This document shows, piece by piece, positions 15,711-21,902 of a DNA stretch of 21,902 nt; the stretch's first letter is position 1; each line of letters starts with the position of its first letter. Source of the stretch: Bacteroidota bacterium. GTDB taxonomy: Bacteria > Bacteroidota > Bacteroidia > Bacteroidales > VadinHA17. The stretch spans positions 1 to 21,902 of the forward strand of contig JAUVHQ010000004.1 in assembly GCA_030593185.1 (NCBI GenBank). Direction: 5' to 3'. Both the position numbers and the translations under genes were made by a program. Under the pieces are notes generated by a model, which ran no database searches, had not been told where the DNA came from, and saw only the letters and a program-made list of their open reading frames with translations.

Positions 15711-15724
15711 AGCTGTTAGCTGTT
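15711..15724. repeat. Two AGCTGTT heptads in the divergent promoter gap
   Basis: AGCTGTT is repeated exactly in tandem, directly upstream of the -7 element of the ligase-like gene. It has the same 7-nt period as the other arrays but a different word. Confidence 0.5.
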
Positions 15725-15783
15725 GGTAAAAAACCAAAAGCATAATCAATAACAAAAACAAAGATAATTTATTGTCTTTATTG

Positions 15784-15812
15784 TTGTAATAATAAAAATA
15801 ATTGTATTTTTG
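15784..15812 (+). promoter_or_regulatory. Promoter of the rplM ribosomal operon
   Basis: TTG at 15784-15786 and TATTTTTG at 15805-15812 are separated by 18 nt, a full match to the Bacteroidota housekeeping promoter (TAnnTTTG at -7). Transcription would begin near 15819, giving a leader of about 58 nt before rplM. Confidence 0.7.
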
Positions 15813-15876
15813 CAGACCACAATTTGAGCATATACTTAAATTGTATTGATGTATTAATTAAAAACTTAGGTACAAA

Positions 15877-16332
15877 GTGGATACTAAAAGTTACAAGACC
15901 ATTTCAGCCAACAAGAAGACTGTTAAGAAAATTTGGATGCTGATTGATGCTGAAAATGAAATTTTGGGTCGGCTTGCTTCGAAAGTGGCATTTATTTTAC
16001 GCGGAAAACATAAACCTTACTTCACTCCTCATGTTGATTGCGGTGATAATGTTATAGTTATAAATGCTGAAAAAGTGAAGCTTACAGGCAATAAATTAAC
16101 AAATAAAAAATACATAAGCCACTCTGGTTATCCGGGAGGACAAAAAATTCGTACTATCGAGAATGTTCTTAACAAGAAACCAATAAAAGTAATTGAACAT
16201 GCTGTAAAGGGAATGCTTCCAAAGAATCGTCTTGGCAGTGCTATTTATAAAAACCTGCATGTTTTTACAGGACCGCATCATCCACATGAAGCACAACAAC
16301 CTAACAAAATCAATTTGAATTCTATTAAATAA
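15877..16332 (+). CDS. rplM: 50S ribosomal protein L13
   Basis: The protein has 151 residues. It is an early-assembly protein of the large subunit that binds 23S rRNA. The diagnostic segments are DAENEILGRLASKVA, GDNVIVINAEKVKLTGNK, KNRLGSAIYKNLHVF and the C-terminal GPHHPHEAQQP. The start is a GTG at 15877 giving MDTKSYKTISA, which matches the usual Bacteroidota L13 start. rpsI begins 5 nt after its stop, the near-universal L13-S9 pairing. It is transcribed from the promoter at 15784-15812. Confidence 0.97.
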   Translation: MDTKSYKTISANKKTVKKIWMLIDAENEILGRLASKVAFILRGKHKPYFTPHVDCGDNVIVINAEKVKLTGNKLTNKKYISHSGYPGGQKIRTIENVLNKKPIKVIEHAVKGMLPKNRLGSAIYKNLHVFTGPHHPHEAQQPNKINLNSIK

Positions 16333-16337
16333 TCAAT

Positions 16338-16724
16338 ATGGAAGTTATTAATACCATTGGTCGCCGGAAATCTGCTGTTGCAAGGATATTTATTACAGAA
16401 GGAAAAGGAAATATTACGGTAAACAATAAAGATTACAAGAAGTTCTTTCCTACAATGCAACTTCATAACCGGATAATGGAACCACTAGTACTTGTTGAAT
16501 CAACCAACAAATATGATATTAAAGCCAATTTAAATGGTGGAGGAGTTAATGGTCAGGCTGAAGCACTACGCCTTGCTATTGCCCGAGCTCTTGTAAAAAT
16601 CGACCCTGAATACAGATCATCTCTTCGTTCCAACGGTTATCTAACCAGAGATCCACGCCATGTTGAGAGGAAAAAACCCGGTCAACCCGGCGCCAGAAAG
16701 AAATTTCAATTCAGTAAACGATAA
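16338..16724 (+). CDS. rpsI: 30S ribosomal protein S9
   Basis: The protein has 128 residues, the normal length for Bacteroidota. GRRKSAVARI at the N-terminus, GGGVNGQAEALRLAIARAL in the centre and the basic C-terminal tail ending KFQFSKR (which reaches the P-site tRNA in the ribosome) identify it. It lies 5 nt after rplM and 102 nt before rpsB, and the gap holds a candidate RNA hairpin. Confidence 0.97.
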   Translation: MEVINTIGRRKSAVARIFITEGKGNITVNNKDYKKFFPTMQLHNRIMEPLVLVESTNKYDIKANLNGGGVNGQAEALRLAIARALVKIDPEYRSSLRSNGYLTRDPRHVERKKPGQPGARKKFQFSKR

Positions 16725-16750
16725 CTTATTACTACTGAGTTTAGTATCTA

Positions 16751-16791
16751 AATTGTCAGGACTCTCGTTTTCCAGGGACTACCTTACAATT
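16751..16791 (+). promoter_or_regulatory. Hairpin in the rpsB leader, possible ribosomal-protein regulatory site
   Basis: AATTGTCAGG (16751-16760) pairs with CCTTACAATT (16782-16791) with one mismatch, enclosing 21 nt that include CTC and GGG complementary triplets. It lies 35 nt before the rpsB start codon. There is no T run, so it is not an ordinary terminator. S2 represses its own operon through the rpsB leader in E. coli; a similar role here is inference. Confidence 0.4.
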
Positions 16792-16826
16792 GATAAATTA
16801 AGAATGTAAACTTAAATATTCAACAA

Positions 16827-17756
16827 ATGCCCAGAACCAATTTTAAAGAATTACTAGATGCCGGTGTTCATTTCGGACACTTGAAAAGAAAATGGAACCC
16901 CAATATGTCTCCATATATTTTTATGGAACGTAATGGGATCCATATTATTGATCTTGAAAAGACAGTAGTCAAAATTGAAGAAGCAGCTTCAGCACTAAAA
17001 CAAATTGCCAAATCAGGTAGAAAAGTTTTATTTGTAGCAACAAAAAAGCAAGCCAGGGAAATAGTTGCTGAAAGGATCAATAAAATCCAAATGCCATATG
17101 TTACAGAAAGATGGCCGGGTGGTATGCTTACCAACTTCCCAACTATCCGTAAAGCTGTTAAAAAAATGTCTTCTATTGATAAAAAAACAGCTGACGGGAC
17201 CTATGATAATCTGTCGAAAAGAGAAAGGCTGCAAATCAAGCGGCAGAGAGCCAAGCTTGAAAAACAACTTGGTAGTATAGTAGATCTTACACGTCTTCCT
17301 GCAGTGCTTTTTGTTGTTGATGTTTCTAAAGAATATATTGCTGTCAGAGAGGCTAACCGGTTGACTATTCCTGTAATCGCAATGGTTGACACTAATTCTG
17401 ACCCGTCAAATATCGATTTCCCGATACCTGCTAATGATGATGCTTCGAAATCAATCTCACTTATCATTGATCTCATGGCAAAAGCCATTGAAGAAGGGTT
17501 GAATGAACGTAAAATGGAAAAGGAAAAAGAGGTTAGTGATAAGAAAAAGAAAACTGTAGAAAAGAAAGAAAAACAAGAAGCCGGTCCAAGGAAACTTCGG
17601 GCAAAGAAATCAAAACCTGAAGCTTCTGAAAAATATTCACCAAATCCAGTTATTAATGAAGTGAAAGCTGAAACGAAAAAAGATGATAAAACGAATGCTA
17701 CTGATAGTGAAAGTAAAAAAGAACTTGCCGAAACAGATAGCAAAAATGATAAATAA
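16827..17756 (+). CDS. rpsB: 30S ribosomal protein S2 with long charged C-terminal extension
   Basis: The protein has 309 residues, against about 230-260 in most bacteria. The conserved body is residues 1-225: LLDAGVHFGHLKRKWNPNM at the start, FVATKKQAREIV, RWPGGMLTNFPTI and PVIAMVDTNSDP. Residues from about 226 onward form a Lys/Glu/Asp-rich tail (MEKEKEVSDKKKK, then KAETKKDDKTN) without predicted globular structure. The tail stays in frame up to a normal stop, and tsf follows 29 nt later, so it is not a frameshift artefact. Extended S2 tails are seen elsewhere in Bacteroidota; this one is at the long end in my experience. Confidence 0.96.
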   Translation: MPRTNFKELLDAGVHFGHLKRKWNPNMSPYIFMERNGIHIIDLEKTVVKIEEAASALKQIAKSGRKVLFVATKKQAREIVAERINKIQMPYVTERWPGGMLTNFPTIRKAVKKMSSIDKKTADGTYDNLSKRERLQIKRQRAKLEKQLGSIVDLTRLPAVLFVVDVSKEYIAVREANRLTIPVIAMVDTNSDPSNIDFPIPANDDASKSISLIIDLMAKAIEEGLNERKMEKEKEVSDKKKKTVEKKEKQEAGPRKLRAKKSKPEASEKYSPNPVINEVKAETKKDDKTNATDSESKKELAETDSKNDK

Positions 17757-17785
17757 CTAATTACAAACAATAAAAATATATTATA

Positions 17786-18616
17786 ATGGGTAAAATACCA
17801 GTCACAGAAATCAGCAAATTAAGAAAAAGCACCGGTGCCGGAATGATGGACTGCAAAAATGCCCTTGAGGAAGCTAATGGTGATCATGATAATGCTATTG
17901 AAATTATCAGGAAAAAAGGTAAGGCAATTGCCAATAAGCGTGCTGACAGGGATGCAAGTGAGGGTGTTGTTCTGGCAAAAGTTTCTGACAATTCTTCAAG
18001 AGGTGCAATTATAGTACTTAACTGTGAAACAGATTTCGTTGCGAAAAATAACAACTTTATTAAACTCGCTCGATCAATTCTTGATCAAGCTATTAAGGAA
18101 CAACCGGCTTCTCTTGATGAATTGAAACAGATTAAACTTGGTAAAACAACTATTCAGGAAGAAGTAACTGCTCAAACAGGTATTATAGGTGAAAAACTTG
18201 AGCTTGCATATTACTCAAAGGTTGAAGCGCCAACAGTTTATTCATATATTCATCCAGGCAATAAACTTGCTTCAATTGTTGGATTTAATAAAAATGATGT
18301 TGAGGTTCAGGTTTCTAAAGACATAGCAATGCAGGTTGCTGCAATGAACCCGGTTGCCGTGGATAAAGAGAACGTGCCGCAGGAGGTAATTGACAAAGAA
18401 TTAGAAATAGGAAGAGAGCAGGCACTTGCCGAAGGAAAACCTGAGCAACTCCTTGAAAAAATTGCTATGGGCAAACTTGGGAAATTCTTTAAAGAAAATA
18501 CTCTGATGAATCAGTTATTTGTTAAAGAAAACAAAAAAACTATCAAACAGTACCTCCAGGAAACGGATAAAGAACTTACTGTTACAGGTTTTGAAAGATA
18601 CTCTATAAGTAACTAA
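17786..18616 (+). CDS. tsf: Elongation factor Ts
   Basis: The protein has 276 residues. It is the nucleotide-exchange factor that releases GDP from EF-Tu. The N-terminal UBA-like domain (VTEISKLRKSTGAGMMDCKNAL) and the EF-Tu contact motif TDFVAKN (82-88) are present, followed by the two core domains (VAMQVAAMNPVAV and the C-terminal MGKLGKFFKENTLMNQ). The pairing with rpsB is the usual one. The stop codon is followed 1 nt later by a CAGTCNN heptad array rather than by a terminator or pyrH. Confidence 0.97.
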   Translation: MGKIPVTEISKLRKSTGAGMMDCKNALEEANGDHDNAIEIIRKKGKAIANKRADRDASEGVVLAKVSDNSSRGAIIVLNCETDFVAKNNNFIKLARSILDQAIKEQPASLDELKQIKLGKTTIQEEVTAQTGIIGEKLELAYYSKVEAPTVYSYIHPGNKLASIVGFNKNDVEVQVSKDIAMQVAAMNPVAVDKENVPQEVIDKELEIGREQALAEGKPEQLLEKIAMGKLGKFFKENTLMNQLFVKENKKTIKQYLQETDKELTVTGFERYSISN

Positions 18617-18617
18617 A

Positions 18618-18645
18618 CAGTCGGCAGTCTACAATCAGCAGTTGC
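18618..18645 (+). repeat. CAGTCNN heptad array directly after tsf
   Basis: CAGTCGG, CAGTCTA, CAATCAG, CAGTTGC in exact 7-nt steps. As with the right arms of elements A and B, it follows the 3' end of a gene in that gene's reading direction. No inverted partner is visible before pyrH. Confidence 0.7.
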
Positions 18646-18680
18646 TCTTGCAATGGATATTTATCACGTCAGCAAGAAAT

Positions 18681-18729
18681 TTCATAACCTGCAAAATTCA
18701 TGAATTCTATGAACCGAGCTTGCGAGCTC
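18681..18729. other. Palindromic segment and hairpin after tsf
   Basis: A perfect 12-nt palindrome AATTCATGAATT (18695-18706) is flanked by the inverted pair TTCATA (18681-18686) and TATGAA (18708-18713), followed by GAGCT-TGCG-AGCTC (18716-18729). Confidence 0.55.
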
Positions 18730-18840
18730 ACCGAAGGTAATTTTTCTGAACTTAATTCTTTGACCACTCAGATAAGAAAATCCTTAAGATCTGTTTGTTT
18801 AAATTCTTCCTTAGCTAATGCCCTTTCTTCCCATTCTTCT

Positions 18841-18924
18841 CCCGAAAAATAAAAAATCTTCGATTTTTGTAATTTTTCAAGGATCCTCGAAAATCTAATC
18901 CCGCGGAGCGGGAAGATTTTCGGG
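18841..18924. other. Nested inverted-repeat segment, potential multi-stem structure
   Basis: The outer pair CCCGAAAA (18841-18848) and TTTTCGGG (18917-18924) encloses AAAAATC-TTC-GATTTTT (18852-18868) and CCCGC-GGA-GCGGG (18900-18912). An alternative pairing, CGAAAATCT (18888-18896) with AGATTTTCG (18914-18922), extends the GC hairpin to a 35-nt stem-loop. Confidence 0.6.
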
Positions 18925-19040
18925 ACATTATTCCATTATTCCATTCTTCATTTTCCGGATGAACCATAAATTTGTTCTCTCTTTTTTTTATATTTATATT
19001 TTAGTTTATATTGGAAATGTAATTACAAAATCCTTTGAAT

Positions 19041-19751
19041 ATGATTAAGTATAAACGAATACTATTAAAACTCAGCGGTGAAGCTCTAATGGGAAATGAT
19101 GATTACGGAATAAATCCAAATAAACTTGAAGAATATGTTTGTCAGATTAAAGAAATTGCTGATTTAGGTGTGAAAACCGGCATTGTAATTGGTGGCGGAA
19201 ACATATTCCGGGGTATTACAGGTACAAAAAGGGGGACAGACCGTGTTAAGGGAGACCAGATGGGTATGCTTGCTACAGTAATAAATGGATTAGCAATTCA
19301 ATCAGCCCTTGAGAAAGCAGGTCAAAGAACTATAATTTTTACCTCTATTAACATTGAGTCTGTCGGTGAAAGATTTAATAAAGATAAAGTTATGGCTGCT
19401 TTTGAAAACAAAAAGGTGGTGATTTTTACTGGAGGAACAGGAAATCCATATTTTACTACCGATACTGCATCTGCGTTAAGAGCTTTGGAAATGGAGGCTG
19501 AGATACTGCTAAAAGGAACAAGGGTGGATGGAATATACTCCGATGATCCTGAAAAAGATCCTGTTGCTGAGAAATTTGATGAAATTACCTATGAGGAAGC
19601 TATCAGGCGTAATCTTAAAATAATGGACCTTACTGCTTTTACTATGTGTCGTGAAAACAACCTCCCAATTCTTGTCTTTGATATGAATAAGAAGGGAAAT
19701 CTCCGGAAAGTCATTGAGGGTATTAAGACAGGAACAATCGTTCATAAATAA
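19041..19751 (+). CDS. pyrH: UMP kinase
   Basis: This hexameric amino acid kinase-fold enzyme phosphorylates UMP to UDP with ATP, in pyrimidine nucleotide synthesis. I start it at the ATG 19041 (MIKYKRILLKLSGEAL, 236 residues), the usual family start, rather than at an in-frame TTG two codons earlier. Visible motifs are KLSGEAL (10-16), GGGNIFRG (51-58), GDQMGMLAT (71-79) and GGTGNPYFTTDTA (131-143), all expected for PyrH. In many bacteria it lies directly after tsf; here repeat-rich DNA separates them. A promoter-like element for frr lies just downstream. Confidence 0.96.
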   Translation: MIKYKRILLKLSGEALMGNDDYGINPNKLEEYVCQIKEIADLGVKTGIVIGGGNIFRGITGTKRGTDRVKGDQMGMLATVINGLAIQSALEKAGQRTIIFTSINIESVGERFNKDKVMAAFENKKVVIFTGGTGNPYFTTDTASALRALEMEAEILLKGTRVDGIYSDDPEKDPVAEKFDEITYEEAIRRNLKIMDLTAFTMCRENNLPILVFDMNKKGNLRKVIEGIKTGTIVHK

Positions 19752-19762
19752 AATATATTTTT

Positions 19763-19770
19763 TACATTTG
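19763..19770 (+). promoter_or_regulatory. Possible promoter (-7 element) for frr
   Basis: TACATTTG exactly matches TAnnTTTG, 36 nt before the frr ATG. The -33 region (TTC near 19740-19742) is poor, so frr may instead be read mainly from upstream. Confidence 0.4.
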
Positions 19771-19806
19771 TTTGCACGATATCAATAATCAGTAAAATTT
19801 ACTCCA

Positions 19807-20370
19807 ATGGAAGAAGAAGTCCAGTTTTGCTTCGAATTAGCAAAAGAAAATATGGAAAATGCCATTTCTTATCTTGAGAAAGAATTGGGCAAAATCCGTG
19901 CAGGTAAAGCATCTCCAAGTATTCTCAATGGAATATTTGTTGATTATTACGGTGTGAATACCCCTCTTAGCCAGGTTGCCAATATAAATACACCCGATTT
20001 AAAAACCATTGTAGTTCAACCCTGGGAAAAAAATATGCTTACACCTATTGAAAAAGCAATTCTTGCAGCAAATATTGGTCTTACACCTGCTAATAACGGG
20101 GAGGTGATCCATATTAATATTCCTGCACTTACTGAAGAAAGACGTAATCAACTTGTTAAACAGGTAAAAGCAGAAGGTGAAAACGCAAAAGTAAGTATTC
20201 GTAATGCAAGGAAAAGTGCAAATGATGATTTAAGAAAGCTTCAGAATGAAGGTCTTTCAGAAGACAGGGAAAAAAGTGCTGAAGATGAAATACAGGACAT
20301 GACAAATGATTATTCAAAAAAAGCAGAAACTCTTCTTGAGTTTAAAGAAAAGGATCTCATGACTATTTAA
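19807..20370 (+). CDS. frr: Ribosome recycling factor
   Basis: The protein has 187 residues, the standard length being about 185. With EF-G it splits post-termination ribosomes. The helical-bundle motifs are intact: LEKELGKIRAGKASPSIL near the N-terminus, VDYYGVNTPLSQVANI, VQPWEKNML, and the C-terminal helix with VRNARK-type sequence VSIRNARKSANDDL. The final helix ends LEFKEKDLMTI. The gene follows pyrH by 55 nt, the conserved pyrH-frr pair, and is followed by a terminator. Confidence 0.97.
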   Translation: MEEEVQFCFELAKENMENAISYLEKELGKIRAGKASPSILNGIFVDYYGVNTPLSQVANINTPDLKTIVVQPWEKNMLTPIEKAILAANIGLTPANNGEVIHINIPALTEERRNQLVKQVKAEGENAKVSIRNARKSANDDLRKLQNEGLSEDREKSAEDEIQDMTNDYSKKAETLLEFKEKDLMTI

Positions 20371-20391
20371 GTAATTATCCAAATACAAAAA

Positions 20392-20424
20392 AATGGCTGG
20401 CAGATGCCTGCCATTCTTGTTTTT
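20392..20424. terminator. Bidirectional terminator between frr and the acylase gene
   Basis: AATGGCTGGCA (20392-20402) pairs with TGCCTGCCATT (20405-20415) with a single mismatch. A T-rich tract follows on the plus strand (20416-20424) and an A run precedes it, so it also reads as stem plus T run on the minus strand. It serves both convergent genes. Confidence 0.85.
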
Positions 20425-21902
20425 ATTCAACCGGAATGAATTTCATTTTATATTTCGCATGCCTGATAACCATATTTTTACTAAACATGTCCGGATGATA
20501 TTTTCCATTAACGTATAACTCTGTCTGGTCGCAATAATAATCGCTGGCAGGCACCCCGCTTGTTCCGGTTGGAATAATGCTCAGTGACTTGTCCCAATTG
20601 TCCGTTAAGTAAATATGCCTTTGAGATGCTCCATGATCAACTTTAAAAGGATCCTTGAACGGATATGAAAAAGGCCGTACTGTATGAAAACTTCCTCCTA
20701 CTTCAAATGGTCCTCTGTTCAGGTTAAATATTGCCAGTATTTTTTCACCACCAAGGGGATGCTCAAGTGTAAATTTGTGTATTGATCCCCATGACCACCG
20801 TTCAGGTGTATCGCCCATTTTCTCAGCAAGCTTTACTATTGCATCTTTAAAACTTTTTACGACCATTTCATCAAATCCTTCTTCAATATCCTTTGTTGTG
20901 ATATCATCACACCATTTCATCTCTTTGTTGCTCCACAAATTTTCAATAAAATTCTTCAGCAAAGATGAATTGCCATAATATTCATTATAAAGATCCTCTC
21001 CCATTTCATCCATTAGTATATTCTTAGGCAGGGTTAAATAAAAACTTTCAAAAACAGCAGGTCCGGCAGCCTCAGCCGACATTTCCCCATCCCAATTAGT
21101 AAATATCTCAAACACCTTTTTTTCCAATTCATTTAATTCTGCTTTACTCAGTATGTTAATAATATCACCTTGAAGTTTCCTGACAAGGATAGAACTCTGA
21201 TCATTCTGGATATCAATAAAATCCTCAATTGAGAGTTTTTCTTTTTGGTTTAATAGCTCCCTTATCCTTTTGATCCTGTACTCCTGCGCAAAATATATGC
21301 TTATATAATAGGGATAATTATCACCAACCGTTTTATTATTTGCTGAAGAAACAAATCCTGATTCCGGGTTATAACTGTGAGGCAATTGTTCAAACGGAAC
21401 AACTCCTTTCCAATCGTATTCATCTGTTTCACCATTCATTATTGAATATCCATTTCCTTTTCTAATTGGGACACCGCCTCCTGCATACAATCCGATGTTG
21501 CCATTAACATCAGCATAAATAAAATTCTGACTGACCGATTTGAATGATGAGATCGCATTTTTGAAATCCTCCCAGTTATTTGCCCTGTTTAAAAGATAAA
21601 CCCCCCTCATCTCATTACTGTAATCATTACCGATCCATCTCATAGAAATCACATCTGAAAGGTTTTTGAATCCTGACATTACCGGTCCGCGATGAGTAAA
21701 ACGCAATTCTCTTTCAGCCTCCCCGCCTCCTTTAATTTTTATTATCTCTTTTCTTATATTAAAATTTTTCCATTCTCCATTAAACATATACTGACTCGAA
21801 TCCTCCGGGTTAATTTTTTCCAGGTAAAGATCTATATCATCAACAGCCAGATTTGTCATCCCCCATGCGATACTATCATTGTGTCCTGCTACAATTTGTG
21901 GC
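20423..21902 (-). CDS. Penicillin acylase family protein (Ntn hydrolase), 5' end outside window
   Basis: The frame is open to the right edge (the last visible residues upstream of Met at 21859 read PQIVAGHNDSIAWG), so about 492 residues of the C-terminal part are present. The G-(R/H)-N-x-x-IAWGMTN segment lies a little downstream of the autocatalytic Ser in this family; the catalytic Ser itself and the signal peptide are out of view. Other family features are NGNIGLYAGGGVPIRKGN, SGFVSSANN, LLNQKEKLSIEDFIDIQND, a WSWGSIHKFTLEHPLGG block and RHIYLTDNW...SGVPASDYYCDQTELY near the C-terminus. Members are periplasmic amidases acting on beta-lactam side chains, acyl-homoserine lactones or other N-acyl compounds; the substrate here is unknown. 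Confidence 0.92.
   Translation of the reverse strand, partial: PQIVAGHNDSIAWGMTNLAVDDIDLYLEKINPEDSSQYMFNGEWKNFNIRKEIIKIKGGGEAERELRFTHRGPVMSGFKNLSDVISMRWIGNDYSNEMRGVYLLNRANNWEDFKNAISSFKSVSQNFIYADVNGNIGLYAGGGVPIRKGNGYSIMNGETDEYDWKGVVPFEQLPHSYNPESGFVSSANNKTVGDNYPYYISIYFAQEYRIKRIRELLNQKEKLSIEDFIDIQNDQSSILVRKLQGDIINILSKAELNELEKKVFEIFTNWDGEMSAEAAGPAVFESFYLTLPKNILMDEMGEDLYNEYYGNSSLLKNFIENLWSNKEMKWCDDITTKDIEEGFDEMVVKSFKDAIVKLAEKMGDTPERWSWGSIHKFTLEHPLGGEKILAIFNLNRGPFEVGGSFHTVRPFSYPFKDPFKVDHGASQRHIYLTDNWDKSLSIIPTGTSGVPASDYYCDQTELYVNGKYHPDMFSKNMVIRHAKYKMKFIPVE

Larger units (their letters stand above)
18617..19040. other. 424-nt gene-free stretch of repeats and hairpins between tsf and pyrH
   Basis: No gene is supported. 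It begins with four heptads (18618-18645), then a palindromic segment (18681-18713), a short hairpin GAGCTtgcgAGCTC (18716-18729), an AT-rich stretch, a folded segment with nested inverted repeats (18841-18924) and TTATTCCA-type short repeats (about 18929-18944). TATATTGG at 19007-19014 is a one-mismatch -7 candidate for pyrH. Confidence 0.7.

Noticed and set aside
17201..17770. Long open frame on the minus strand opposite rpsB
   Set aside because: It is antisense to the Lys/Glu-rich S2 tail, and its Ser/Phe-rich composition is what the complement of such codons gives.

Overview
The window is AT-rich and looks like the chromosome of a member of the Bacteroidota, probably class Bacteroidia. 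The evidence is the gene families (DUF6427, a DUF2723/TMEM260-type membrane protein, rplM-rpsI-rpsB-tsf in one run), promoters of the Bacteroidota type (TAnnTTTG at -7, TTTG or TTG at -33) and the lack of strong Shine-Dalgarno sites. Both edges cut through genes: an endonuclease/exonuclease/phosphatase-family gene on the left and a penicillin acylase-family gene on the right.

Layout. (1) 1-5150, plus strand: the end of the EEP-family gene, then a three-gene unit ending at a clear terminator. This unit holds a 1022-residue ABCG-like transporter (TerB-like N-terminus, ABC ATPase and membrane domain in one chain), a helical lipoprotein and a small secreted beta-rich protein. (2) 5149-15675, minus strand: an O-antigen ligase/polymerase-like protein, guanine deaminase coupled to an AAG-type DNA glycosylase, a predicted outer-membrane beta-barrel, DUF2723, a polysaccharide deacetylase, purD and DUF6427. 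(3) 15676-20422, plus strand: rplM-rpsI-rpsB-tsf, then pyrH and frr, ending in a terminator shared with the convergent acylase gene. (4) 20423-21902, minus strand: penicillin acylase family, 5' end missing.

The genes are mostly housekeeping (translation, purine synthesis) and envelope work (glycan ligation or polymerisation, glycosylation-like membrane enzymes, outer-membrane proteins). The two parts least explained by known families are the transporter/lipoprotein/secreted-protein unit and the non-coding DNA.

Three gene-free stretches (11182-11496, 13711-14064, 18617-19040) carry degenerate 7-nt-period repeats built on CAGTCNN. In two of them the arrays face each other as inverted arms that could fold into long hairpins. 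One of these also has CAAATNN-like heptads nested inside, and its right arm encodes the last residues of the O-antigen ligase-like protein. A near-identical 21-nt sequence sits just upstream of the start codons of the two genes that follow these elements. I consider this heptad-repeat family the most interesting signal in the window.
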